Source: Amycolatopsis sp. EV170708-02-1
GTDB taxonomy: Bacteria > Actinomycetota > Actinomycetes > Mycobacteriales > Pseudonocardiaceae
Direction of reading: 5' to 3'
Length of the DNA stretch: 64,000 bases
NCBI RefSeq assembly: GCF_022479115.1
Contig: NZ_CP092497.1
Span: 6,262,001 to 6,326,000, forward strand
The position numbers and the translations under genes are program-made. How positions within the stretch are numbered: the stretch's first letter is position 1; every line of letters starts with the position of its first letter. Of this stretch, positions 26,915 through 35,244 are shown in pieces. The notes under the pieces are model-generated. The model was not told the DNA's origin. It did no database searches and was given only the letters and a program-made list of their open reading frames with translations.

Positions 26915-27768
26915 CCGGCCCCGGTGGGCACATCGACGAACCTCGGCAGTGGTTCGTCGATCCGCTCACCGGGCGACCGCTCGAAACCGAAACCGAAGCC
27001 GAACAGACGAGCCCGCTCCCGGTCGTCCGGGACACCGTTCCGCCGCGCCGCCGCCTGCGTCTCCGGCCGACACTGGGGATCCTCGGGCTGGTCCTCGTCA
27101 TCGCCGTCGGCACGACGGCCACCTATCAGGCCAAGACCGCGCCCCCGCCGCCGTCCGCCCACGACCTCGTCCTGCCCGACCCGGTGCCCGCCACCCGGAT
27201 CGAACCCGTGATCGCGGGCTGGCAACCGGTGCTGTCCGACGATCACCCGCTCGTCTACGACGCACCACCGGACTGGAAACTCGAAGAGCCCGACGTCGCC
27301 ATCGGCTACGAGACACCGGCGGGGGATCTCGTCACGCTGCAAGGCGTCGCGCGGTACCGGCGTGCCTTCTGCCCGGGCTCCGATCTGTCGGCACGCGCGA
27401 TGGCGGGGTTCACCACCATCGACGAGGGCGAGGTCGGCGACCTCGCCCAGGCGGCCGAGGAGACGACGATCCGCTGGGCCGAAGCGGCGTACGGACACGC
27501 TCCGAAGGCGGAGATCGGCAAGGCGGGGCCGGTGCCCGTCCTGGACGGCGGGACCACCGCCACCGCCGTGACCACCACCGTCGTCCCCGCCCCGGACGGG
27601 CCGTGCCCGGCGCCCTCGGTCGCGATCACGGCGATCGCCCTCCCGCTGCGCGCGCTGCCCGGCTCCGGCCGCTACCACGTCCTTCTGGTACTGGCGGACC
27701 AGGGGATCCCCGGTGCGATAGCCAGCGGCATCGTCCTCAAGATGGGTGAGAGCATCCGTCGCGAGTAG
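26911..27768 (+). CDS. single-pass membrane protein (paralog 2 of 3)
   Basis: 285 residues with a cytosolic N-terminus of about 50 residues, one membrane helix (LGILGLVLVIAVGTTATYQ) and an extracytoplasmic domain. The domain shares GWQ, YDAPPDW, IGYE, FCP and DQGIP with its upstream neighbour, so the two look like an old tandem duplication. The ATG overlaps the upstream stop (ATGA), indicating translational coupling. Function unknown; the two cysteines in the domain could form a disulfide outside the membrane. Confidence 0.78.
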   Translation: MTGPGGHIDEPRQWFVDPLTGRPLETETEAEQTSPLPVVRDTVPPRRRLRLRPTLGILGLVLVIAVGTTATYQAKTAPPPPSAHDLVLPDPVPATRIEPVIAGWQPVLSDDHPLVYDAPPDWKLEEPDVAIGYETPAGDLVTLQGVARYRRAFCPGSDLSARAMAGFTTIDEGEVGDLAQAAEETTIRWAEAAYGHAPKAEIGKAGPVPVLDGGTTATAVTTTVVPAPDGPCPAPSVAITAIALPLRALPGSGRYHVLLVLADQGIPGAIASGIVLKMGESIRRE

Positions 27769-27839
27769 CACTCCCCTAAGGGAAATATGGGTCCCGTGCC
27801 GGATGTGTCCGGGCCCCTCCCGCCCTTAATTTGAGTTCC

Positions 27840-30014
27840 ATGCCAAAAGGGGGAAGCGGGACGGCCGCGCCGGGCCGGACGCACAAGATCGCCACGGTGC
27901 TGAGGCACCGGCTGCCTTTCACCACCCTCGTCACGGTGACCATGCTCGCGCTCGCCTTGGCCACGGGCGCGCTCTGGTCGGCCGCCGAGGACCGCGCGGT
28001 GTATCCGTACATCGCGTATGGGCTGCCGTCGCTCGAAGCAGGCCGGTGGTGGACCTTGTTCACCGGACCGCTGTTCGCGGTCGTCCCGCTGTACTACCTG
28101 CCGATGGTGCTCAGCTTCGCGTTGTTCGCCGGGTTCGCGGAATGGCGGCTCGGCACCCGCCGCGCGATGGCCGTCGCCATCGGCGGCCAGTTCGTCAGCG
28201 TGCTGGTCGCGGTCCAGTTCCTGGCTTTGAGCCGCAATTCCGGCTGGGAATGGGCGGAACGCGTCGCGGGCAGCCTCGACGTCGGGTTCTCCGGCGGCGC
28301 GCTCGCCGCGGTCGCGGTCGCCAGCGCCACCCTGCGCCCGCCGTGGCGCCTGCGCTTGCGCGCCGGGCTGTGCGTCTACGCCGGGGTCGCGATCATCTTC
28401 GTCGGCACGCTCGCCGACCTCGTGCACTTCTTCGCCCTCGTCCTCGCGCTGCCGTTCGGACGGAAGTTCGTCGGTGCCAAGGAATCCTCGCGCGAACGGC
28501 GGCCGAGCCTGCGCGAGTGGCGGTTCTACGTGATGGCCGGTCTGCTGGTGCTGACGGTCGCCGAACTGGTGATGTCCTTCGTGCCGGGCAACGGCCCCTT
28601 CGGTTCGTCCGAAGAGCTTTCGCTGTCCACCTGGGAAGTCGTCGTCCTGTGCCTGATCGTGGTGCCGATCATGAACGGCCTGCGCAAGGGCAGCCAGGTC
28701 GCCTGGTGGTGCGCGATGATCCTGACCTCGTTCGTCATCCTGCAGGTGATGGTCTACGGCGGGGTGCTCACCCTCGCGGAGATCTTCGGCGAGGACGCCG
28801 GCATGGTGGATCCGCCGCTGTTCTTCGTGGACAACCTGCTGTGGACGGTCGAATTCGCGCTGCTGGTCTCCTCGCGCGGCGCTTTCCGCGTGCCGTCACG
28901 GCGGAAGTGCCGCCGTCTCGGCCGGATGGGCAACCCCGCGCTGGCCCGCACGCTGCTCAGCCGTCACGGCGGAAGCACACTTTCGTGGATGACGACCTGG
29001 CCGCAGAACTCGTACTTCGTGGCCGCGGACGGTAAGTCCTACCTCGCCTACCGGCGCCACGCCGGGGTGGCCATCGCCCTCGGCGATCCGATCGCCCCGG
29101 ACGGCGCCGCCGACCGGACGATCGCCGAGTTCATCACGATGTGCGAGAACACCGGTCTCGTGCCGTGCCTGTTCTCCGCCACCGGCGACACCACCGCCAA
29201 AACCGAGGAGCTCGGCTGGAAACAGGTCCAGGTCGCCGAGGACACCCTGATCGAACTGGAAACGCTGGAATTCCGCGGCAAGCGCTGGCAGGACGTGCGG
29301 ACCGCGCTCAACCGCGCCAAGAAGGACGGCGTCGAGTTCCGGCTCGTCCGGCTCGCCGACCAGCCGCGCGCGGTGATCTCGCAGGTCCGCGCGATCTCCG
29401 AGGAGTGGATCGGCGACAAGGGCATGCCGGAAATGGGCTTCACCCTCGGCGGGGTCGACGAGGCGATGGATCCCGAGACCCGGGTGGGGCTCGCGGTGGA
29501 CGCCGACGGTGTGGTCCACGGCGTGACGTCGTGGCTGCCGGTGTACACCGGCGCGGGCGCGATCGGCGGCTGGACGCTCGACGTCATGCGCAAACGCGCC
29601 GACGGGTTCCGTCCGGCGATGGAGTTCCTGATCGCGTCGTCCTGCCTGGCTTTCCGCGAAGAGGGCGCGAAGTTCGTCTCGCTGTCCGGCGCTCCGCTGG
29701 CAAGCTCCGGCGAACCCGCGCACGCCGTCGAGCGGGTGCTCGACGCGCTCGGCACGATGATGGAACCGTTCTACGGCTTCCGTTCGCTGCACGCGTTCAA
29801 GGCGAAATTCCAGCCGCGCCACGTGCCGCTGTACCTCGCGTTCCGCGACGAGGCTGATCTGCCGCGGATCGGGATCGCGCTCGGCCGGGCCTACCTGCCG
29901 AACACCGGGCTGCTGCGGCTGGCGAAGCTCGCACGGTCGGGCAAGAAGCCTCAGCGCAACGTCGAAGGCGGCGGCGTGATGGTCTTGCGGTCGGCCTCCG
30001 GAACGCCCCGGTAG
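27840..30014 (+). CDS. rhomboid-like membrane domain fused to DUF2156 (MprF-like) domain
   Basis: 724 residues. The first 350 carry about nine membrane helices. Within them is a rhomboid-like stretch: GRWWTLFTG, FAEWRLGTRRA, a GFSGG near residue 151 and DLVHFFALVLALPFG with its His near 196. Ser and His sit where the rhomboid dyad would be, though the loop His/Asn of active rhomboids is missing. Residues 380-690 are a DUF2156 GNAT-like domain as in lysyl-phosphatidylglycerol synthase MprF. It probably modifies a membrane lipid with an aminoacyl group. TAATTT ends 7 bases before the ATG. Its end overlaps paralog 3 by 64 bases. Confidence 0.82.
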   Translation: MPKGGSGTAAPGRTHKIATVLRHRLPFTTLVTVTMLALALATGALWSAAEDRAVYPYIAYGLPSLEAGRWWTLFTGPLFAVVPLYYLPMVLSFALFAGFAEWRLGTRRAMAVAIGGQFVSVLVAVQFLALSRNSGWEWAERVAGSLDVGFSGGALAAVAVASATLRPPWRLRLRAGLCVYAGVAIIFVGTLADLVHFFALVLALPFGRKFVGAKESSRERRPSLREWRFYVMAGLLVLTVAELVMSFVPGNGPFGSSEELSLSTWEVVVLCLIVVPIMNGLRKGSQVAWWCAMILTSFVILQVMVYGGVLTLAEIFGEDAGMVDPPLFFVDNLLWTVEFALLVSSRGAFRVPSRRKCRRLGRMGNPALARTLLSRHGGSTLSWMTTWPQNSYFVAADGKSYLAYRRHAGVAIALGDPIAPDGAADRTIAEFITMCENTGLVPCLFSATGDTTAKTEELGWKQVQVAEDTLIELETLEFRGKRWQDVRTALNRAKKDGVEFRLVRLADQPRAVISQVRAISEEWIGDKGMPEMGFTLGGVDEAMDPETRVGLAVDADGVVHGVTSWLPVYTGAGAIGGWTLDVMRKRADGFRPAMEFLIASSCLAFREEGAKFVSLSGAPLASSGEPAHAVERVLDALGTMMEPFYGFRSLHAFKAKFQPRHVPLYLAFRDEADLPRIGIALGRAYLPNTGLLRLAKLARSGKKPQRNVEGGGVMVLRSASGTPR

Positions 30015-30877
30015 GTCTTGAGGATCTTCAGGATCAGCTCGCGATCCGCTCCGCCCGGTGCGTCCTGGCCCGAATAGACGGCCAGGGCCGCCGAGGCTTC
30101 ACCCAGCTGGGGCGCGATCACGCCGACCAAGGCGCGGTGGGCGCCACAGGCCCCCGGCGGGGTGATGACCTCCGCGAGGACGATGCTCGCGGGGACCTTC
30201 TTGCCGGTGCCGAGGGTGAACTCGGTCGTTTGGGGCGGTTCCGCGGTGACCTTGGCCGTCAGCGGGCCGTCTTCGGGGTTGTAGGCGCTGACGGTGAGAG
30301 CGTCGACCGCCTTCTTCGCCGCGGCGGCGTGATCGGCGAGCTTGATGTTGGCCACGCCGCTGCCGCCGATCCTGCTTCGCTTCTCCTGCGGGCAGTAGCC
30401 TTCCCCGACGAAGGCGCTGGCGACCATGGTGATGCCCGGGACCTGGGTGCCCTTCTCCCAGCCGTGGATCGTGCCGGGTTTCGGCGTCCAGTTCGGCGGG
30501 ACGTCGTAGGCGTAGACGCCGTCCTTCCCCGCCACCGACTGCCAGCCGTCGGTCACCGGCGGCGCGACGACCCGGGGTGAAGGCGTGTAGACGATCGGCG
30601 CCCGAGGTGTCGGCGCGCTGGTCTCCGAAGACCGGTCACTGTTGTTCGCGAGCGCGGCGACCGTGATGACGCCGAGCGTCGCGAAGAAGCCGTACATGGC
30701 CCTTCGCCCGCTCCGCGACATCGGCTGCTTCGCGGGCTTCTCCGGCTCTGGCTCAGGCGCGGGGGTCTCGGGAGCGGGCGTGTAGCCGGACGAGTCCGAG
30801 GGCTGATAGCCCCCGAACCCGTCCAGCGCCGCGTTGTCCTCGTAGCCCGGGGAATCCTTGCGCTTCTTGCCGAACAT
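29951..30877 (-). CDS. single-pass membrane protein (paralog 3 of 3)
   Basis: 308 residues: a Pro/Glu-rich cytosolic head (about 55 residues), one membrane helix (AMYGFFATLGVITVAALAN), a linker, and an extracytoplasmic domain. The domain repeats the pattern GWQ, YDVPPNW, IHGWE, YCP and a later Cys found in the products of 25985-26914 and 26911-27768. It follows proS directly: its ATG shares a base with the proS stop (TAATG). Convergent overlap with the DUF2156 gene. Confidence 0.77.
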   Translation of the reverse strand: MFGKKRKDSPGYEDNAALDGFGGYQPSDSSGYTPAPETPAPEPEPEKPAKQPMSRSGRRAMYGFFATLGVITVAALANNSDRSSETSAPTPRAPIVYTPSPRVVAPPVTDGWQSVAGKDGVYAYDVPPNWTPKPGTIHGWEKGTQVPGITMVASAFVGEGYCPQEKRSRIGGSGVANIKLADHAAAAKKAVDALTVSAYNPEDGPLTAKVTAEPPQTTEFTLGTGKKVPASIVLAEVITPPGACGAHRALVGVIAPQLGEASAALAVYSGQDAPGGADRELILKILKTYRGVPEADRKTITPPPSTLR

Positions 30878-32625
30878 TACGAACGGACGAGCTTGACCAG
30901 GTGCTCCACGACCGCGTCCACGGCGATCTCCTCGCGGTCGCCGGTGCGGCGGTCCTTGACCTCGACGACACCGTTCGCCAGGCCGCGCCCGACGACGAGG
31001 ATCGTCGGCACGCCGACGAGTTCGGCGTCCGCGAACTTCACGCCCGGGGTGGCCTTGCGGTCGTCGAGGACGACCTCGATACCCGCGGCGTCCAGTTCGG
31101 CGGCGAGCTTCTCCGCGCCCGCGGCGACCGTCTCGTCCTTGCCCGCGATGACGACGTGCACGTCGAACGGCGAGACCTCACGCGGCCAGACGATGCCGAG
31201 GTCGTCGTGGTTCTGCTCGGCGAGCACGCCGACCAGCCGCGAGACGCCGACACCGTACGAACCCATGGTGATGCGGATGGGCTTGGAGTCCGGGCCCAGC
31301 GCGTCGAGTTCGAACGCGTCCGCGTACTTGCGGCCCAGCTGGAAGATGTGCCCGATCTCGATACCGCGCGCGGCGACCAGGGTGCCCTTGCCGTCGGGCG
31401 ACGCGTCGCCCTCGCGGACCTCGGCGGCCTCGATCGTGCCGTCGCCGGTGAAGTCGCGGCCCGCGACCAGGTCGACGACGTGGTGGTCGCGCTCGTCGGC
31501 GCCGGTGACCCAGGCGGTGCCGTCGACGACGCGCGGGTCGAGCAGGTAGCGGACGCCGTTGTCCTTCAGCGCCTTCGGGCCGATGTAGCCCTTGACGAGG
31601 AAGGGGTTCTTCGCGAAGTCGGCCTCTTCGAGCAGCTCGAACTCGGCGGGCTCGAGCGACGCTTCGAGACGCTTCGGGTCGACCTCGCGGTCGCCGGGGA
31701 GGCCGATGGCCAGCAGCTCCCATTCCTTCGCGCCCGGCTGACGGGTCTTCACCAGGACGTTCTTGAGCGTGTCCGCGGCGGTGAAGGTGCGGCCGAGGTC
31801 CGCGTTGTTCAAGAACGTGACCAGGGACTCGATGGTCGGGGTGTCCGGCGTGTGGTGGACCTTCGCCTCGGGGAGGCCCTCGATCGGCTTCGCCTCGGGA
31901 GCGGGCGTGGTGACCGCTTCGACGTTGGCCGCGTAACCCGATTCGGTGCTGCGGACGTAGGTGTCCTCACCGGTCTCGGCGACGGCGAGGAACTCCTCGG
32001 AAGCCGAGCCGCCCATCGCGCCGGAGGTCGCCTTCACGACGACGTACTCGATGCCGAGACGGTCGAACAGCTTGGTGTAGGCCTGGCGGTGCAGCTCGTA
32101 CGACTTGCTCAGGCCCTCGTCGTCGAGGTCGAAGGAGTAGGAGTCCTTCATGACGAACTCGCGGCCGCGCAGGATGCCGGCGCGGGGGCGCGCCTCGTCG
32201 CGGTACTTCGTCTGGATTTGGTACAGGACGACCGGGTAGTCCTTGTACGAGCTGTATTCACCCTTCACGGTGAGCGCGAAGAGCTCTTCGTGCGTCGGGC
32301 CGAGGAGGTAGTCGGCACCCTTGCGGTCCTTGAGGCGGAACAGGGCGTCGCCGTACTCGGTCCAACGGCCGGTGGCCTCGTAAGGCTCCTTCGGCAGCAG
32401 CGCGGGGAACTGGATCTCCTGCGCGCCGATCGCGTTCATCTCGTCACGGACGACGTTCTCGATCCGGCGCAGCACCCGCAGGCCCAGCGGCAGCCAGGAG
32501 TAGCCACCCGGGGCCACCCGGCGGACGTAGCCGGCGCGTACCAGGAGCCGGTGGCTCGGTACCTCGGCGTCCGCCGGATCCTCACGCAAGGTGCGAAGGA
32601 ACAACGACGACATCCTGGTGATCAC
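30877..32625 (-). CDS. proS: prolyl-tRNA synthetase
   Basis: 582 residues, the bacterial (long) form. Class II motifs are visible: [20 protein letters not shown] at the start, motif 2 in [21 protein letters not shown], motif 3 in [17 protein letters not shown], an inserted editing (YbaK-like) domain in the middle and an anticodon-binding domain at the end. The GTG at 32625 is chosen because GAGGAG lies about 8 bases upstream and the family start MITRMS follows. Confidence 0.96.
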   Translation of the reverse strand: MITRMSSLFLRTLREDPADAEVPSHRLLVRAGYVRRVAPGGYSWLPLGLRVLRRIENVVRDEMNAIGAQEIQFPALLPKEPYEATGRWTEYGDALFRLKDRKGADYLLGPTHEELFALTVKGEYSSYKDYPVVLYQIQTKYRDEARPRAGILRGREFVMKDSYSFDLDDEGLSKSYELHRQAYTKLFDRLGIEYVVVKATSGAMGGSASEEFLAVAETGEDTYVRSTESGYAANVEAVTTPAPEAKPIEGLPEAKVHHTPDTPTIESLVTFLNNADLGRTFTAADTLKNVLVKTRQPGAKEWELLAIGLPGDREVDPKRLEASLEPAEFELLEEADFAKNPFLVKGYIGPKALKDNGVRYLLDPRVVDGTAWVTGADERDHHVVDLVAGRDFTGDGTIEAAEVREGDASPDGKGTLVAARGIEIGHIFQLGRKYADAFELDALGPDSKPIRITMGSYGVGVSRLVGVLAEQNHDDLGIVWPREVSPFDVHVVIAGKDETVAAGAEKLAAELDAAGIEVVLDDRKATPGVKFADAELVGVPTILVVGRGLANGVVEVKDRRTGDREEIAVDAVVEHLVKLVRS

Positions 32626-32751
32626 TTCTGGGCTCCTCGCTGGAATTACGTGCTTAGACGTTCTGCGCAGCGTAGTCACCCCGCCCCGGGCCGGTTCAAC
32701 CGGTTATCGCGGGCGCCCGGTTTTGTCGGTGGGCGCCGCTAGCGTGCCGCC

Positions 32752-33108
32752 ATGGGTATCGAACTGGGCATGATCACGATCGACTGCGCGGATCCGCGCG
32801 AGCTCGCGGCGTTCTGGACGAAGGCGCTCGGGGTCGAGGTGGATCAGGACCACGGCGGCGAGTTCCTGATCCTGCATGCCAAGAAGGAGAACGGGCCGGT
32901 GTTCGCCTTCCAGCGCGTGCCGGAGGAGCGGGTGGGCAAGAACCGGGTCCACGTGGACTTCGGGACCGACGACATCGAGAAGGAGGTGGAACGTCTGATC
33001 GGACTGGGCGCGAAGAAGCTGGACGAGCACGAGATGCCGGGCTTCGCCTGGGCGGTGCTGGCCGATCCCGTCGGCAACGAATTCTGCGTCGCGACCCACG
33101 AGGGCTGA
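32752..33108 (+). CDS. VOC (glyoxalase/bleomycin-resistance fold) family protein
   Basis: 118 residues: one vicinal-oxygen-chelate module (ELGMITIDCADPRELAAFW at the start, RVHVDFGTDDIEKEVERLIGLGAK in the second half, LADPVGNEFCV at the end). A dimer would form the metal site. The substrate is unknown. TAGCGT ends 6 bases before the ATG (probably leaderless). Confidence 0.88.
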   Translation: MGIELGMITIDCADPRELAAFWTKALGVEVDQDHGGEFLILHAKKENGPVFAFQRVPEERVGKNRVHVDFGTDDIEKEVERLIGLGAKKLDEHEMPGFAWAVLADPVGNEFCVATHEG

Positions 33109-33136
33109 CGCCGGTCCTGATGGTCAGAATGGCGGC

Positions 33137-34051
33137 ATGACGGAGCGAGCCATCCTGCCCTGGTCCGACATCGAGCTGCCCGAAGGGCTGAGCGCGAGGC
33201 TCTACGACGGCGTGGGCCCGCTGCCGGACGCGGGCCTCGACGACGTCGAGGTCTACGTGCTGCCGTACGACACCGGTACCGAGCCGATGAAGCTGATCGA
33301 CCGGCTACCTTCGCTGAAGCTCGTGCAGTCGTTGTCGGCCGGGGTGGAGAAGCTGATCCCGCTGGTGCCGGCGGAAGTGAAGCTGGCCAACGGCCGCGGC
33401 CTGCACGACCTCAGCGTGGCCGAGCACGCGCTGGCGCTGATCCATGCTTCGCAGCGGGATCTGCCGCGCTGGTTCGCGCAGCAGGCGACGGCGTCGTGGG
33501 AGCGCGAGCACACGCGCTCCCTGGCCGACAGCCGGGTGCTGCTGGTCGGCCACGGCTCGATCGGCCAGGCCATCGAGCGGCAGCTGGTCGCGGCCGAGGC
33601 GATCGTGACCAGGGTGGCGAGCACGGCCCGGCCCGCGGAGCGGGTGCACGGCGTCAGCGAACTAGCGGAGCTGCTGCCGTCCGCCGACATCGTGGTCCTG
33701 ATCCTGCCCGAGACGCCCGCGACCATGGGCCTGTTCGGCGCCGCGGAGCTCGCCGCGCTGCCGGACGGCGCCCTGGTGGTGAACGTCGGGCGGGGCTCGG
33801 CGATCGACACCGGGGCGCTCACGTCCGAGACCGTCTCCGGGCGGTTGCGCGCCGCGCTCGACGTCGTCGACCCGGAACCGTTGCCCGCCGGGCATCCGCT
33901 GTGGACCGCGCCGGGCGTGCTCATCACGCCGCATATCGCGGGCGGTTCGGCGTCGTTCTACCCGCGCGCGAAGCGGCTGGTCGCCGAGCAATTGCGCCGG
34001 TACGCCGCCGGGGAGGAACCGCTGAACCTCGTGAGTGGCAGGGACGGTTAG
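33137..34051 (+). CDS. D-isomer-specific 2-hydroxyacid dehydrogenase
   Basis: 304 residues. The NAD(P) loop is VLLVGHGSIGQAIE. The catalytic Arg is in NVGRGSAID, the acid in VVDPEPLPAGHPLW and the His in ITPHIAGGS. It would reduce or oxidise a 2-keto/2-hydroxy acid such as glyoxylate or phosphoglycerate; the specificity is not readable. The last residues (LVSGRDG) and the stop are encoded by the left arm and loop of a hairpin repeat, so the gene's end was probably remodelled by that repeat. Confidence 0.88.
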   Translation: MTERAILPWSDIELPEGLSARLYDGVGPLPDAGLDDVEVYVLPYDTGTEPMKLIDRLPSLKLVQSLSAGVEKLIPLVPAEVKLANGRGLHDLSVAEHALALIHASQRDLPRWFAQQATASWEREHTRSLADSRVLLVGHGSIGQAIERQLVAAEAIVTRVASTARPAERVHGVSELAELLPSADIVVLILPETPATMGLFGAAELAALPDGALVVNVGRGSAIDTGALTSETVSGRLRAALDVVDPEPLPAGHPLWTAPGVLITPHIAGGSASFYPRAKRLVAEQLRRYAAGEEPLNLVSGRDG

Positions 34052-34073
34052 AACCGTCCTCGCCACTCACGAG
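34028..34073. repeat. CTCGTGAGTGG-type hairpin repeat, copy 2
   Basis: Arms 34028-34049 and 34052-34073 pair in 20 of 22 positions, loop AG. Same family as 12703-12748 and 57021-57066. The left arm is read as the final codons of the hydroxyacid dehydrogenase gene. Confidence 0.75.
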
Positions 34074-34116
34074 CCCGGCTGCTGCCACGTGCCTTGGCTG
34101 CCCTGCCGGAGGCGTT

Positions 34117-34207
34117 GCGAAAGTGGCTTTCGCGTCGTGTAGAGCGCCACCGACAAGACGCGAAGGGGCCTATCGCCGCATCGCACGCGGCGAAAGCTCC
34201 CTTCAGC
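34117..34207. repeat. GCGAAAGTGGCTTTCGC hairpin plus GAAGGGGCC module
   Basis: A short perfect hairpin (GCGAAAG-TGG-CTTTCGC, 34117-34133) is followed by a weaker inverted repeat between about 34160 and 34206 (CGCCGC...GCGGCG inside GAAGGGG...CCCTTC). Together with copy 2 of the CTCGTGAGTGG repeat it fills the gap between two convergent genes, so three repeat types are stacked in 180 bases. Confidence 0.6.
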
Positions 34208-34235
34208 CCAGCTGGCGACCACGCCACTTCGCCCA

Positions 34236-35240
34236 CTACTGCCAGTGGGTCCGGTAAGCGAGCCACTCCCGCATGGCGCCGGCGAGACGGCGCTGCGCGG
34301 CCCGGACCCCCGTCGTCGCGGGCGGTTCCGGTAAGCGGCACGCTCGTTCGGTGTGCCCGGCCAGTGCGACACCGAACGCGGTGACCGCCCAGACCGGGAC
34401 ACCGGTCAGCACGGGGCGACGCCGGAGCAGCCGGTCGACGTCGGCGGGCTCGTGCCCGGCGTCGAGCAGGTACGGGACGAGCGCGACCAGGTCGAGCCAG
34501 CCCGCACCCCTCGCCGGGTAGCGCCAGTTGGTGACGAGCACCCTGCCCGGCCCGGTCCGCACCAGGTACTCGGGCTGGATGTCGTTGTGCAGCAACGTGT
34601 CTCCGGCCGACCAGGGATGCCACGACGTCTCCAGCTGGACGAGCCGGTCGAGATTGCGGACGGCCCATGCGTCGAGGTCGCCGGGGCGTTCCTTCGCGAG
34701 TTCGTGCCAGCCGCGCAGGAGCGGGCCGAGATCGTCGAGCGCGTCCGGCACGTCGGGCAGCGGGCACGGGGTGAGCGTGCGCCCGAGCGCGCCGAAGGTG
34801 GCCAGCACCGCGGAGAGGTCCGGCGATCCCGGGCGCAGGTTCGGCCTGGTGCCGTCGAAGTCGGCGAACGCGAGCACCAGCCATTCACCGTCCACAAAGG
34901 ACAGCAGCTTCGGTGTGGGCGCCTCCGGGGGAAGCCGCCGCGCGATGGCGGCCTCCGTCCGGTAGCCGCCCGCGCGCGGGCTGCTCGCCGGGATCGCCTT
35001 CAGGAAGACCCAGCGATGATCGCGTTCGAGTTCGAGCCGCGCCGAGACACCGCCGTCGAATTCCGGGGTCTGCCACAACGAACGGCGGACCATCGACCCG
35101 AGCTCGCGCTCGACGGCGTCACGCGTCGCCAATGGAAGGTCGTGCCAGCCGAGGCGTGCGGAAACCGGCAACGCCCTACCACCCCCAGCGATCTCTCCGA
35201 GAAGATCGACTGTACCGAAATCCACCCTTTCAGGTGACAA
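34236..35240 (-). CDS. aminoglycoside phosphotransferase-fold protein, degenerate active site
   Basis: 334 residues of the APH/choline kinase fold. The catalytic-loop region reads HNDIQPEYLV: the Asp is kept, but the Asn expected five residues later (HGDxxxxN) is Tyr. The metal-binding Asp expected in the following strand (V-x-D-W) is Asn in VLVTNWRYP. This suggests a pseudokinase or an altered chemistry. The TTG at 35240 lies 4 bases after the stop of the upstream GNAT gene; GTG 35225 is an alternative start. The genes are probably co-transcribed. Confidence 0.75.
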   Translation of the reverse strand: MSPERVDFGTVDLLGEIAGGGRALPVSARLGWHDLPLATRDAVERELGSMVRRSLWQTPEFDGGVSARLELERDHRWVFLKAIPASSPRAGGYRTEAAIARRLPPEAPTPKLLSFVDGEWLVLAFADFDGTRPNLRPGSPDLSAVLATFGALGRTLTPCPLPDVPDALDDLGPLLRGWHELAKERPGDLDAWAVRNLDRLVQLETSWHPWSAGDTLLHNDIQPEYLVRTGPGRVLVTNWRYPARGAGWLDLVALVPYLLDAGHEPADVDRLLRRRPVLTGVPVWAVTAFGVALAGHTERACRLPEPPATTGVRAAQRRLAGAMREWLAYRTHWQ

Positions 35241-35244
35241 CCGG

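Noticed and set aside
34236..35240. Aminoglycoside resistance gene
   Set aside because: Fold similarity only; two residues needed for phosphotransfer are replaced, and the family is very broad.
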